From contig NC_135207.1 in the NCBI RefSeq assembly GCF_050948175.1, positions 5,173,501-5,237,500 on the forward strand: a stretch of 64,000 nt of DNA. The letters run 5' to 3'. Source of the stretch: Xylocopa sonorina. Its lineage: Eukaryota > Arthropoda > Insecta > Hymenoptera > Apidae. Position 1 is the stretch's first letter. Each line of letters begins with the position of its first letter. Below are positions 52,050 to 64,000 of the stretch, one piece after another. The notes under the pieces were generated by a model. That model did no database searches, was not told where the DNA came from, and was given only the letters and a program-made list of their open reading frames with translations. Made by a program: the position numbers and the translations under genes.

Positions 52050-53790
52050 ATTCCGCCGCCACGCATGCCAGCCCCGCTGATGAAATTTCGTATCATCTGC
52101 TTCGCCGTTTTAAAATCGCTTAAGGATTAAGGCTATCCGAGGAGCGAGTCGAGTGGCCTCCGCTGCGCACTCTGATTGCTCCAGGATATATTAAATTGCC
52201 AGGGAAATTTTTTCGCGTACAGCTGGTGAACCTTCAACGCATTACGAGCAAGAAGGCGAACCCGATACTCTGGACGATAGAAAAATAACTATTCCCAGAC
52301 TCGTCTAACAGATCCATCTTGTTTTCTTCCTTCAGTTCGCGTTACGAAACTCAATGCTCGAGAGAGAATCGAACGAAACGCACGAAACGGAAGAATGGAT
52401 CAGATTCTGGCCCGATTTTCACGAGGAACGGAGGAACGAGCCCTCGACGAAGCATAGGGGAACGTCGAAAGGCGTGGTTATCGGTGCGCGGAGGCTCGCA
52501 AACTGAGTGAAGTATAGCACGCTCGGGGTGCTCGAGCACAGAAACCAAAGACGAGGTCCCCGTGCTCCACGCCCGTTCCCTCATCGGCCTAAGGAACTGG
52601 CGTTCCTTGTCAGATCGGGCATCGATTCGTCGGATTTGAATGTTCTATAGTCGCGGCACGAATTCCTCGCGTCACACTCCGCCGGCTTTCGCCCCTCGAG
52701 CCTTTTTCACGGAGACCCCATTCTTTCGAAGGTCTCTCACCCCCGACCCCAACTCTGTTTCGCGCGACGAATCTCAGCCGCGTCTACGACACGTCGAGGA
52801 GGCTAGCCAGGGACAACCCCGTCGCTCGTTTCGCCTCGTGATTAATTCGCTCCCCGGATATCGACGAGGAGAAAGGCAATCGATACCACTGGAGGGGATG
52901 AAACGGATTTCGCCTTGTTCGATGAACTCCGTGGCCAGACCAACGACTCGTCGTTCGTACCTTTTCTTTACGTCCACGTGGATGGTTGGGTGACACTCGA
53001 AACAAGGGTGACGATGGCGGCGTGGACTCAAGGTTGACGTATCTGTAGCTATGGAGGATGGTCCTCGTTCGTTTCGTACCTTTTTTTCAGCGCAACTAGG
53101 TTAACGTTGTCCAGTAATTTGGCTGGGAACTCGAGCGGTCCATTTTTATAGTACGCGATTAATCCTTAAACTAGTCTTCTGATGCTCGATTGTACCTTTG
53201 CGGGGTTATCGGGTCAATATTTCTGAAGATCCTCCGTGCAGATGAAATTTAGATCAGCGACACGTTTCCACGGTGACGTTTTTGCCGGAGGAGAATCCGG
53301 CCTGCAGAAACCAGGCCGCCTTCGTTTCACGAGCATAGAAACAGTTACTAAATTACTTCCTAAATGTTACCACGTTCCACTGGAAAATTTTAAGAACTCT
53401 GCCACAGATTTCCTGTCCAATTTAAGTCTACGTCTAGGAACAAGTACAGTGCATTGTAAAAACTGTCTCTTTAACACTTTTCAGATTGTCTACCGATAAA
53501 ATTAGGAGATCGTTATTAAGCCGCCCTCGGTGGGATGTTTTCAGTAAAAGTTGCGACAACTTTCCAGCCTTCCATCCCTTCGAGTACCGGTTAAACTATC
53601 GAGCTACGACGCAAACGAGACTCATTTTACTCAAAGATTCGTCAAAGGGTCGAAACAACCGCAACGAGGATCCGACGATAGTAATTTCGCTTCGAAGAGG
53701 CATGAAATATTTGCACCAAGCGTGTATTGGTCCCGCTCGCCGATGGACAGCGGATTCCACGCGAACTGGCGCGTCGAGACGCAGATTAAC

Positions 53791-53806
53791 CACCCCTCGA
53801 GGGGTG
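53791..53806. repeat. 16-bp perfect palindrome
   Basis: CACCCCTCGAGGGGTG reads the same on both strands. It could be a dimeric protein-binding site or chance. Confidence 0.85.
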
Positions 53807-56800
53807 TAACTCGATTTTAACGCGGTCGAGAACGGGAGGGCCGCGACGGGGCTGCAATTTGAATTAGCGGCTGTTTAAAGGATCCTCGGCGTCTTTGCTG
53901 ATGAATTTCTCAACTCGCCCCCGAGTTAAGGCTGATGAATATTGAACGATGACTTCCGGTGCGCCGTGGAACTTCTTTCGTGCGCGACTGAGATTAATAT
54001 TCGAGAGGGAAACAAGTGACGTAACACTTTGACGAAATAGTTTTTCAGCTACATAATTGCCTTCGATCAAGACGAACATCGCGTGTGTTCTCGTAATGCA
54101 GACAATTTAATTTGCTACGTGACTCGTTTCATTCAGCTACAGACGAAAGAATATTTACCGTAGGAAAAAAGACGAGTTCGAGGAGCAAGCTGGACCATCT
54201 TCCACGATGACTCGATTCTCTAGGGATCGAAATGTATATCGATGGCTGGCTGTTTGCGCGCTTCCTGTTATTTGCTCTTCATCTTCTGGCGATTCGTTCT
54301 CTGTTATTGATAACAGACAGTGCATCCTGTCCTCCTATACGTAATTCCATGAACCAGTTGCTAAGTATTCGTAACCGCCGTACCGTGCTTCGAAACGAGA
54401 GCAACGTACGGTTCGTATGATACTTCGAGAAATAATTCGAGCGTAAAGATCTCACTGCGCATCGATTAAAGTCGATCACTCTGCAAACGAGAACGATAGA
54501 CCTCTCTTATATCCGTTTCAAGGCGAATCTTAATTTAACGAGGACAAAAATCAGTTTTCAGAGGGGGTTCGTAGAATTAAGTCGAACCTTTGTTCCTTTG
54601 CGAAAGGGTCATGCAGTTTCGTCGGTCTTGCTTGTCCTCGACTTACGAAGTAAGTTCATTAACGCGAATGAGATGTTCCTGAAGAGGAGCCACTCATCGG
54701 GGAATGCCTCGTGCCTCGAGAAGGCCCCTCAAAGACTTCTTATCGTTGCTTTAACACGCGGCTACATGCGGGGAAACAGTGGCTGTGTACGTGGAAAGTA
54801 ATTCACCGGCGAAACTTTTCTAATCTGCTTTCGCGCGGGGGCGTCACGCTCCGAACAATATTTATCGAGTAATCGACGCGGAAGCATTCAGGAGCCGCTC
54901 TACGGGGCGAAATAATCGCTCGTAAATGGTTTCTGGTTCCGATATAGCTGCCATTCAGGTTACACGGCTACGGAACTGTTTAATTTCCCCACAATTAATT
55001 CAACATTCTTCGTCAACTCGATTTCGAGACACGACGCTTCAATTATCTTAATCTCAATAAACAGATGGTCCCAGTTCGTCGACGTTTCCTCTAGCGGGTA
55101 CTTTTGTTCGTACGCTGACTTCATTCGAGAAGAAACTAAGAAATGAATTTTATATTTGCACTAATTTCGAGAGAAGAAGAAAGAATGTTGGTGGAAGGCA
55201 ATCTTCGTAAAGTATTTATTGAATCGTGATTGTCTCGAATCAACGGAAATCCATTTGTATGGACCACAGCGAGGCGAAGACGATTGACGCGTGGAGATCT
55301 TGCAAAGGTTTCTCGCGCGGCAGATTTCCCCTCGAACGCGATTTGGAGAAAGAAAGTTGCCGAACGATCGCGAACAGAGCGTTCTCCCCGAAAATAAAAG
55401 TTTCAGCTTGTAAGGCGGCCACCCGGCGGCGCTTCCTACGGACGTGTTCTCGATTTAATTTTAGCACTTACGGACTCAGTCCACTCGCGAGTACCATCGA
55501 GGCGAAACCGACTACGCGTGCACGCGAAATCTACGCCTCGACGTACGCTCGACGTTTCCGGGAGGCAAGTCGACGAGAATAAAGCGCAGAAAGAGGAACC
55601 TGTGCGTGATTATTTCGATGAACACTCTGCGATTGCTAATAAATCCGGTGAAAAGTGCTCGCGATAGCTTTCATTGAAAAGAAATAGGTATACGATTTTG
55701 TATTTCTCAAGTTAGATACTCTTGGGTGAACGTGCTTCCGGTTGCTAAATTATTCCCCATTTCTTTGTAATTTTGCACATCGTGAAGTTTATATCAAATA
55801 AACTCTTCGATTTTTATCTTCTTTCTTCTCTTTTTAATGATGGATATCCACGTGGATAAATGCAACTCCTCTCCGCGTCCCCATTCCTTAAGAAACATCG
55901 GAAAGCTGTGGTCAACGCGGTAGATCGTGGTCCAAGAATATCCGTGTCTCTCTCGACTCACAAGGGCAAGCAAAAGTTCAACATCCTCGACAAAAGCTAC
56001 GTTTGCATTCCCGTAAGCGTCTCTAATCGCTCTCGAGGAACGTCATATACGAGATCTCCGTTACATCCGCGTTAGAAACTGCTGTTGGACTGTTGCAACT
56101 GGCAAAAGTCAGCGTCGAGACCAAAAGATAATTCATGCCCGACATGCGAGCTGTTGGCCACGATGCCCTAATACCGGGCGGAAACCGCGCTATCTCATCA
56201 GGGGTGAAAGTTTCGCGCGGATTCAGGGATTTTCTCGATTGAATCCGACCCCGGAAGGCTTCGCCACGGCTGGCGAGGCAGCTCGCTCCTTGTTTGCGCT
56301 TGCAAATCGCGTTAGGAATGTCGGTAAACGCGTCACGTAGCCGTGAAACTTGGCGGCTGGTTTTGAAAAACCAAAGGAAAGAAAGGGGCGAAGAGAATGG
56401 GGGGGCGAGAGAGAGAAAGAGGGACGAGATAAAGGTCGTGTCACTCGGTTGACGATCAGCCGCGGTGCAAATCACGGGCATTCATAATTTAACGCTATTG
56501 ACTTGCTTTTAAACGCGCGTTAACCCTACCCACGGTTTCGTTGCGCGCCGCGTAATCCGGTTTGCCACGCGCTGCTGCTACCGTTCTCCACCGTAAATTT
56601 CGTCGAATGATTTTCACAGCTTGAAAATCACCCGCGCTCTTTCGATGCCAGCTTTGTGAACTCGTTGAATAGGGTAAATTGAAACTTACCCCTCTGCCTT
56701 CCCCTCTCTCCCTTTGGCGCTTCGTTTTTAGAAGTCGACCGCGCGTCAAACCTCCTCTTTCTCTTTGCCGCGATTCGTTCTTTCGTCAAACGAAACAAGC

Positions 56801-57328
56801 GTCCCACAGCGAGTGTTAGAAGATCGCAGGCGTTTAATCATTCGCGAGCGATCTCGATTTCGCGTAACAAATCATTGCTCAGAGAACCCAGTGGCTGTTT
56901 CGCGTCGCTGCTTTCAATAATTCTTTTTACCCCGTTTCCGTTCGAAGAGATATCGTTACAACGGGACTCTCGATATGCATCGTGCGTTCAAAGTTAAAAC
57001 GGCCGCGCCATAGATCACTCGAAGAAGAGAATCTTTGAAAGAGAGAACGGAGGGAATCGCGAGTTCCGCCGCGAACGTGCGCGAAGTTTACCAACAGCAG
57101 AAGCATTCTATTTGGAGCGAAAATAGAGCGTCCTCCGGCACTCTCTTTCCTCCTCGCCGGGTACGTGCGTTCACCCTCGTTTGACCCAAGAATATCCCGC
57201 TGGAGGACAGCGGTGGAGTGCCTTTTCTTGCCATATAATCGGTGTTAGGCAGCGCGACATACCCGACGAAACCGGGTGCACCACTGCTGCTCCTGTGACT
57301 GTCAACTATATTTAAAGCGACAGAGCGG

Positions 57329-57349
57329 TCGAAGCGTAAGTCGCTTCGA
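57329..57349. repeat. Hairpin TCGAAGCG / CGCTTCGA upstream of neuroligin B
   Basis: Perfect 8-bp arms with a TAAGT loop, about 500 bp before the neuroligin B start, followed by a third copy of TCGAAGCG at 57361-57368. A TATATTTAAA lies just upstream at 57307. It may belong to the 5' flank or leader of neuroligin B; no function is demonstrable. Confidence 0.5.
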
Positions 57350-57818
57350 ACTGACGAGACTCGAAGCGTGCATCGCACGAAAGCAGTGTTTTGTGCTACT
57401 TCGCGTGAAATCGCGTGTTTTTCAACCCGAACCCAAGTGTACTTCGCAGTGTCGCATTCAGACTCGATCGATCACGAGTGATTATAAGCGTGAAGACAGT
57501 GATCGAGAGAATGCAACTTTAAATAACTCGAACGGAGGCATTACGGAATGCGGGCGGTGACGAAAATGTGATAACGTCGATCGAGAAACGTCAGCATCGA
57601 TGACGAAAATGTGGCGTGTGCGTTCACGTGGTGGGCAAGCCTTCTCGCGACTTATTTTGGCACGAGCCTGAAAGGCTCCAACGCCGAGGCGAGCATCAAT
57701 AGTCCGGCTGCTTAACGAACGGAAGGGCTTCCCCCTCATCCGGTGCGAAAACGGAAGAAGCGGGAACGCGCGACAAATTATTTTTATCCGTTCGACCGAT
57801 TTCGCGTCGCTCGATTCT

Positions 57819-57820
57819 AG
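57819..57820 (+). other. Possible 3' splice site in the neuroligin B leader
   Basis: CTCGATTCTAG precedes the coding exon by 30 bp and follows a moderately pyrimidine-rich stretch. If used, a 5' non-coding exon lies further left and the first coding exon starts at 57821. If not, the leader is continuous. Confidence 0.3.
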
Positions 57821-57850
57821 GCGGACATTTCGTCGAAACAGATCGAGCAA

Positions 57851-58085
57851 ATGTCGAGGATGCTGCGACTGGAACTGGTGGGTCTCGTGCTGCTGGCCTG
57901 CACCCAGATCCTCACGGAACACCGTGATCTCTACGAGGCCAGACCGCAGTACGGCTACCATTCGAGGTTTCTCGATCCACCGGAACGCGTGACCAGAGAG
58001 GTGCGCGTGAAACAGGGTCGTTTGCGTGGGATTGTGGTGAGGCCAGGGACCAACCACGATCTCCAATCAGTCGACGTATTCTTGG
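57851..58085 (+). CDS. Neuroligin B, coding exon 1
   Basis: 78 codons plus one base. A hydrophobic signal peptide (LELVGLVLLACTQI, about residues 8-20) begins after MSRMLR. The Met at residue 4 has A at -3 and may be the real start. A charged, Tyr-rich segment of roughly 28 residues (22-49) follows that neuroligin A lacks, then the first strand of the cholinesterase-like fold (VRVKQGRLRGIVV, 51-63). The exon ends at VDVFL plus G, followed by GTGAGT, a good phase-1 donor. Splicing to 60097 restores VFLG-VPYAEPP, the family-typical junction. The mature protein would be a postsynaptic adhesion receptor for neurexin. The assignment to the family is firm; the paralogue number is not. Confidence 0.92.
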
Positions 58086-60096
58086 GTGAGTTTTACCATT
58101 TATACAGAGGAGTTCGTGACCGTTCCACGCGGTTACGAATCCATCGTCGTCGAACTGGCGAATTAATTCACCAATGCGAAGCCGTGCTGAACAGGCGTCA
58201 CGTTTCGTTGACTGATATTTATGCTCGAACAACGGCAATATTTAACCGCTTCCGCGATCGCGCGCAGAGAATGGAAATGAAATATAGTCGGGGATATAAA
58301 ACGACGCGCAATGGCTGCTCGTTCGCCCGTAATCGATGTCAAGAGTCGGTCCTCCTGGCGTTAACGGAGAACTCGAAGACCCGCGAGAATGGGGATCGGC
58401 GAAGAGGAGCGGTTCGTGGCCCGATTCGGCGAAGAGTCAATCACGGCCATTGAAATCCGTTCACAATCATCGTTTAACGTAGCGCATGTAGGAAGTTTCC
58501 AAGTTTCGGGCCCAATCACGCGGCTCGGAAGCCAGGCAGACGACGGCGAAACGGATAACACAGAGAGACCGACGCGATTTCCACTTTCCGGCTGCCGATA
58601 CGGCGAACTTTGCCCACCGGGTGAAACTTTCCCCGCAGCTGCATCAGTCCCTCTCCCTGTTCTATCCTGTCCTCTCTCGTTTTCACCGTAAACGCTCTCT
58701 TTCGCCCCCTCCCTCGTCGCATCAGCCACGATGTATCCGCGGTACACGGAGGATCCCGATACGTCAAAGGTTCCAAAACGAGAACTGGCCAGGCTATTTC
58801 GGGGATAGACGCTACTCTCTACCCCGCCCTGCGGTTCCTGGTCGCGTGCGCGCCCGCTGGCAAAGCCGAAGGAGCCAGCGGGAGTTTGTATTTTCACGAG
58901 TTCCTCGAGAGCCCCTGACATTCCTTGGCACCGACCAACCCGGTTCTCCTAGCGTTTCCGCGCGCGCGAAACGGTTCCGCTCAGAGGTGGAATGGTGCTA
59001 CGGATGACTGGGATAAATTAGGCATAGGTGAAGGTTTCAGGTGCCTCTCTGTCGGTCGTGAACGATTTATCTCGCTCCAAACGATCTTCTTGGGCCCATC
59101 GTTTGGTACAAATAAGGTGGAATTAAGTGGACCAAGTTTAAAAGTAGCTGAGGAACATCGACGGAGTTTCGAAGCGATGGAATGCCTCGAGAGTATGTGG
59201 ACCGAGAATCGTTGGGTGTATGTTCTTGTATCGTCGATGGACTCTGTAACGCGTTACATTTTAATGGCTTCATTGGCTGGGTTTAAAGCGCGCGAGTTAT
59301 TGCGATTAGTAAATTTCTGGGCGTTAGTCTGGAGTTGTAAGGACGAACTTAATTAGCTGATGGAACTGACGCGTTAAAGGGCGCGTGTTTAATTATTGAA
59401 CGAGCGTGCAGACACTCGCAAGCTGCCTAAATTCGAACGTACCCGCTGTTTAATTATTAATTGAAGATGAAGCTTCGTTTGTACGCGGATTCGAGTGAAC
59501 TTCGTTCCGGTTCCCCGACGTGGGCTACGAAGGTTTTCAAGATCGTTGAAATTTCTACGAGATAGCGCGCTCTTAATCCACGACTGTTGCAATCAAGCTT
59601 TTCGATTTGTACTTGCCCTGGCTTTAATATTTTACCCAGAAGAGCCACTGGCCCGAGAATCCAATTTACTCCAGAATGGGATAAAATGGATCGACCGTGA
59701 TCCCTGCCGCCAACCCTGAAACGTGTTAACACACCGAACGCCGGACGACGAGCGAGATCAATTTAATCGATCCGCTCGCGGCCCAATAAAACTTAACGGT
59801 GATTGCCTCCCCGCGACGATTCACGACTAAGATTAAACAGAACCGCCGCTTTTCCACTCAGCAATTGCGACGTTCGATAATTATTCGTCGCGCAAACACG
59901 CGCATAAATATCTCGCTAGATCCCAAAAGCGAGGCGCTTCCATTTCGCGATTCCTCCGCTTCTTAATCGAGGAGATAATATCCTGCGATAAAAATGAAAC
60001 GAGCGCAGAAGTCGCGAACGAAATGGCTCGCGAGCTTACGGAAGGATCCATAGACGCTCTCGCAAAATTACAAAATTCTACCGCTGAATGTTTCAG
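58086..60096 (+). other. Intron 1 of neuroligin B
   Basis: A 2,011-bp intron, GTGAGT at the 5' end and TTTCAG at the 3' end, phase 1. It contains no recognisable gene; open frames on both strands look incidental. Neuroligin A has uninterrupted coding sequence at the equivalent position. Confidence 0.92.
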
Positions 60097-60339
60097 GGGT
60101 GCCTTACGCGGAGCCTCCCGTTGGATCGTTCAGGTTTTCACCCCCAAGATCGCCTGAACCGTGGCGCGGCACCAGGCAATCGGAGGAATTCGCGCCTGTG
60201 TGCCCGCAAGTGGTGCCAAAGCTCTGGGACGAGATGAAACCAGCCAGGTACGAGTACTTGGAGAGGCTGTTACCATATCTAAGGAATCAGAGCGAAGACT
60301 GCCTCTATCTGAACATCTACGCGCCCCATCAGCCTGAAG
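60097..60339 (+). CDS. Neuroligin B, coding exon 2
   Basis: 243 bp in phase 1-1, giving residues 79-159. It contains VPYAEPPVGSFRFSPP (80-95), PWRGTR, the first disulphide Cys in APVCPQ (114), YEYLERLLPYLRNQSEDC and EDCLYLNIYAP (145-155), the type-B carboxylesterase signature 2. The spacing between the two Cys residues (33) equals that in neuroligin A. NQS at 142-144 is a possible N-glycan site, also shared. The acceptor is TTTCAG. The donor is GAAG followed by GTAAGC at 60340, matching the neuroligin A exon end in position and phase. The next exon, with the hydrolase-like core, was not found before 64,000. Confidence 0.94.
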
Positions 60340-63300
60340 GTAAGCGGACCGGGATTAATTGTCTTCGAAGATCGGTGACAGTTCCAGATTGAGTTTTGCC
60401 TTGATTCGAGAGCGGGATTGCGTTTAAACGGATACGCTCGATTGGTCAAACGATTTCAGGTGATCCATTCGAATCAGCTGGAGGTTCGATGGATAATGTG
60501 TATACATTTAAATTAAAAGGTTTCTGAAAACATTAAGGTGCGCGCTACTTTTATAGATCAGCTAGGTATTTACGGTGCCAGGGGACGCGTCTGGCTTTAC
60601 CACGGTTTATGATCTTCGTTTATAGCTGCTGGATGGCGCTAAAGGAAGATTCGTAGCCGATAATACCTTGAGCTGCGGATGTTTATGGTTGTAAAAAAAA
60701 AGGAAGAGGAAAAAGAAGACCGCACGAGCTCGAGGCGCGGTAAATAGCGATACAGTTCGTTTTATACTCGCGACGTACCGCTAGGAAAATAAAAGGACGG
60801 CGTTCCGTGCATCGAAAGCCTCTATCTCGAGAGACAATTAGAGGGCACACCACTTTTAGCCGCGTTTAATCTACTTTCGGCGCACCCTAATTTCCCGCCC
60901 GTGTTTAACTTCCTCCACGGTGTGATTCCGAGTCTACCCACATCTTGTTTTCTTTAATCACGTTCAATTTACTTCATTCAATTAACCCCCTCAGACGATA
61001 AATTTGGGAACAGCCTCCGGTTGGTATATACGGTATCCAGGCCGCAAGATCGTTACTATTTTAACGGATATTTTATGGAGTACAGTCTCCAGTATTATTT
61101 TAAAGCGAGCCAAAAGAATTCTAATATGTTTCTATTCGACCTTAAAAATTATAGCGATTTTTACTGCCCCGTAAAAGTAATCGCGCTCGCCCATAAACAC
61201 GACACGCTTCAGCATCCCTCGGATACTCTGCTTCGCTTCATCGTCGCTAATATTCAGAGTTCCTGTACGCGTCACGATGCGTCGAAGGTTCTTCGATATC
61301 CTCGTCGCTCTTTTTAAGAAATATCATCGCAAACCACGTTCGCAACGCACGCGCGTGTTTCCATTTAGAAAAATAAACGCAACGTCCACGAGCGCGTTTC
61401 CGCAGGACCGAATTCGGTACGGAGAAATGCCCCGCTCGACAAATGGCACTGGTTACGCGAAGCACGCGTATATAGGTGACATCTTTTGTCACGAATTTTA
61501 CCGCATTCAACGGTGCAACAGATGCATCAAATGCACGCGCTGTTCTCGCCGAAATGAATCGCACGCACGCGGAATGCTGGGGACAAAACTGCCTCCGCGT
61601 ATTATACCCCGTCGAACCGAGGCAACGCGTACGCCCCAATTGATCTTGAATTGTTCCCGATAAATAAGAACTAACGTTCGAGCCCCTGGGAATTCGGCTC
61701 CAGCCAAAAGTTCGATATTAAAATTCACGGTAAAGAAAGTTGCTGCGAGGACGTCACGCTTTGAAGTTCGCATTGGACTACGTATTTCTCGAGAGTCACG
61801 TAGCCTTTGTCGAAACACCATCGATACGCGTCGCGGAACGAATTGTTGCTACGACATTCCGGAACTTTTGCGCGAAAAGGATATTCGTTCCATTGTTAAG
61901 CTATAATGGAAAAGTAGAATACGCTCGCGGTGCCAAAACTGGAAAAGCCAAAGGATAACTTTCTCAGGAGAACGGTAAAATATGGCTTTCTAACGGTCCT
62001 CCTCGACGACATTCATTACCGTTCAATTTCCATATCGATCCGTTAGTTGCGAACGAATTTAATTCCCAAGGTGTGGCGAAGGATACGGACGCGTTACGAA
62101 AAGAAAATGACGAATTAGCCATTTCGGTTGGTCTCGTCGTTCTACCGTTAAATTGCCATCGGCGATAGGATGCCAGGCGAGAAGTAATCGCGGATGATAC
62201 CCGACGCGTAATTGCGTTCAACAAATTCATCCGCACCCCTTCACTTTTCCCATGGCCAGTTCGAGAAGCTAATTAAGAGTAATTCCTCGTGTTCGCGATG
62301 AGCCGTTAATTAAGGGATGGGAGGAGGGTAAACGCGAAGCGCGACGCCGATTATCCCTTCGGGGATTACCAGAGATTTTCTTCCTCTTGTTCACCCTCGA
62401 CGCTTCCGCGAGATTCCATCCCCGTTCCAACGCTCTCCTGGAGTCACTCTGTTCGTTCCGCAGATAAGAATAAAAATTAACTGGGGGAAAGGTGTGTTTT
62501 GCAGCGACGGGCAAATATTATTGTCTGTTTGCGCAAAACTTCTCCCTCTGCAGAGGGCTGAACGGAGATAACGTAGCACCACCTTACAGAGTTTAAGCAT
62601 CCTGCCCCCTTTATTTTCAGGATTATTACATCTCTTCCGCGTTAAGAACACGGAGAAAGGCGGCGGTGGAGGATCGACGCGCGAAATGCGAGGGCGATAC
62701 CTGCGTGTAATAACGAGCGACTCGAAAGGACGAATTTGCTTCAACTACGGCGACAAAGTAACTCCCGACTGAGAGGCAAACACGTTTACCAACGCGTGGA
62801 AAACGAAAGAAAACGTCGTTCGCGGGGTTTCGTAACGAGGGATCGTAAATTACACCCGTTGTCTGTCGCAGCCAGTGGTTGATGAACGTGGGATTCGTCT
62901 CCTCCTGATTTTAAAACATCCCGAATTTGACTTGGAAATTATCGCAACCCCCTGTTTGTCGTCATGGCAGACCGTGAAACGTAATCGACGTCCATGAAAG
63001 AAATTCCACGACGTTAATCAAATAATTTCGCCATTTCCATTGGGCTCTTCGGGTATTCGATCGTAATTTATCCGAGTACCACAAATTCGTCGTTTGAATA
63101 TTGTTTTCTCTTTTTTTTCCGTTTCTCGTTTTCGAACCATTCGATTTCAATTTTTACGCTCGCGGTCGTATATCGACGGTTTCACGAACCGAGCAAAACA
63201 ACGAGGAATCTTTGCGGATCCGTTCGGGGAAATACGAAAGGGGCTGATGAAAGATGCGGCAGCGTTGCAAATAAATTGAAACCGTCCGGCCACGGGTTAC

Positions 63301-64000
63301 GGGGGCTGTTCTCGGGAAGATATATACGCCCTCTTAAATACTGGAACCGGCGCTGTTCTGGAAAGGGTGGCGGAGAAAGCCGCTTTGAAAGAACGCGAAC
63401 GCGCCCGTCTCGGCCGCTGGTGGCACCCCGCGGCCCTCGAAAATATCGGCAAATTCATTAATGCTCGATCCGTGGGCTACGGTCAAATAAATTTCACTAG
63501 CCGGACGAAATTTACAGCGACACGGGGCACCGTTAAAATGAAAACCGACACCAGTGTCGGTGGCTCGCTCCTGCTGCTCTTGGACAGTTCTTCGTCCACA
63601 TAATATTGCGTTTATATGGCGCTGTGGACGATTCTCCGCGAGGATCTCGTTTGTAGTTGGTTTAGCGCAGAAAACGATTGAAAGACGTGCAGGGGACCGC
63701 AATGGAGTTTTCAAGAGAAATTTGTCGAAATTTTCATCGCGATAAAAGCTCGATAGTCAAAGCGGAGGCCACCAGAAACCGGAAAAGTCGAAAAGTCGAC
63801 GCGCAACAAAACCGCCTCTTCCTACCGAAAGGCTAGTTTTATTTTCGAAAACAAACGAACCGCACGAATCGCGTTTGGCCACACGCCTCGTGGAACATCA
63901 GCGCCATTTCGTTCGTCTCTATTCGACTTTTTTCGTTTCACAGGATACAATGACTGACGACCGTTTCGAAGGCAACAGTTTGCACTAGCCGGGCGCGGCA
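60340..64000 (+). other. Intron 2 of neuroligin B (continues beyond window)
   Basis: Begins with GTAAGC. No downstream neuroligin exon and no transposon is recognisable up to the window end. Very short alternative exons at this splice position, known in some neuroligins, could be missed by eye. Confidence 0.75.

Larger units (their letters stand above)
43031..57850. other. Intergenic region between two divergent neuroligin genes
   Basis: About 14.8 kb separates the two start codons and should contain the promoters and any non-coding 5' exons of both genes, which point away from each other. No other gene is recognisable. Points noted within it: a 39-codon small ORF on the - strand (43732-43851), a 16-bp perfect palindrome (53791-53806), a hairpin near 57,340, and a possible acceptor at 57819-57820. 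Promoter positions cannot be fixed by eye. Confidence 0.6.

Noticed and set aside
58361..58921. 186-codon antisense frame within neuroligin B intron 1
   Set aside because: It overlaps other frames on the opposite strand and lies between two well-supported exons. It has no recognisable motif.
60340..64000. Search for miR-932, a microRNA I recall as hosted by a neuroligin intron
   Set aside because: Neither the remembered mature sequence nor its reverse complement was seen here or elsewhere in the window.

Overview
The window is eukaryotic. It has sparse coding sequence, spliced exons with GT..AG borders, long non-coding stretches and a BEL/Pao LTR retrotransposon. Two exon sets encode the N-terminal ends of insect-type neuroligins. 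Together with the moderately GC-rich, visibly CpG-rich flanks, this suggests an insect, most likely a hymenopteran (bee or ant). The species is an inference and is not shown by any single feature.

Layout: 1-30,545 is non-coding DNA with no recognisable gene, only microsatellites and chance-looking open frames. 30,546-37,411 is one BEL/Pao element on the + strand. It has two 1,250-bp LTRs with no difference found between them, flanked by a perfect 5-bp target duplication (CTCTG). Inside are a primer-binding site matching tRNA-Tyr, gag, a protease/reverse transcriptase/partial RNase H frame, an internally deleted and frame-shifted pol 3' end, and a polypurine tract. Gag and pol share one reading frame and are separated only by a TGA whose next six bases (CAATCA) fit the known CARYYA stop-readthrough context. 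37,412-42,642 is non-coding. 42,643-43,030 (- strand) is the signal-peptide exon of neuroligin A. 43,031-57,850 is the divergent intergenic region. 57,851-58,085 and 60,097-60,339 (+ strand) are the first two coding exons of neuroligin B. The rest, to 64,000, is its next intron.

The two neuroligins are divergent paralogues, with about 14.8 kb between their start codons. Both exon sets end at the same protein position and in the same intron phase, just after the EDCLYLN carboxylesterase-fold signature. The hydrolase-like core, transmembrane segment and cytoplasmic tail of both genes must lie outside the window: gene A continues leftwards and gene B rightwards. If gene A's next exon lies left of position 1, the retrotransposon sits antisense inside its intron.

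Most interesting points: the probable gag/pol readthrough signal in a young element; the structure of that element as a deletion derivative that still looks recently mobile; the head-to-head neuroligin pair with a lineage-specific intron difference; and a 39-codon, GC3-rich small ORF in the intergenic region.
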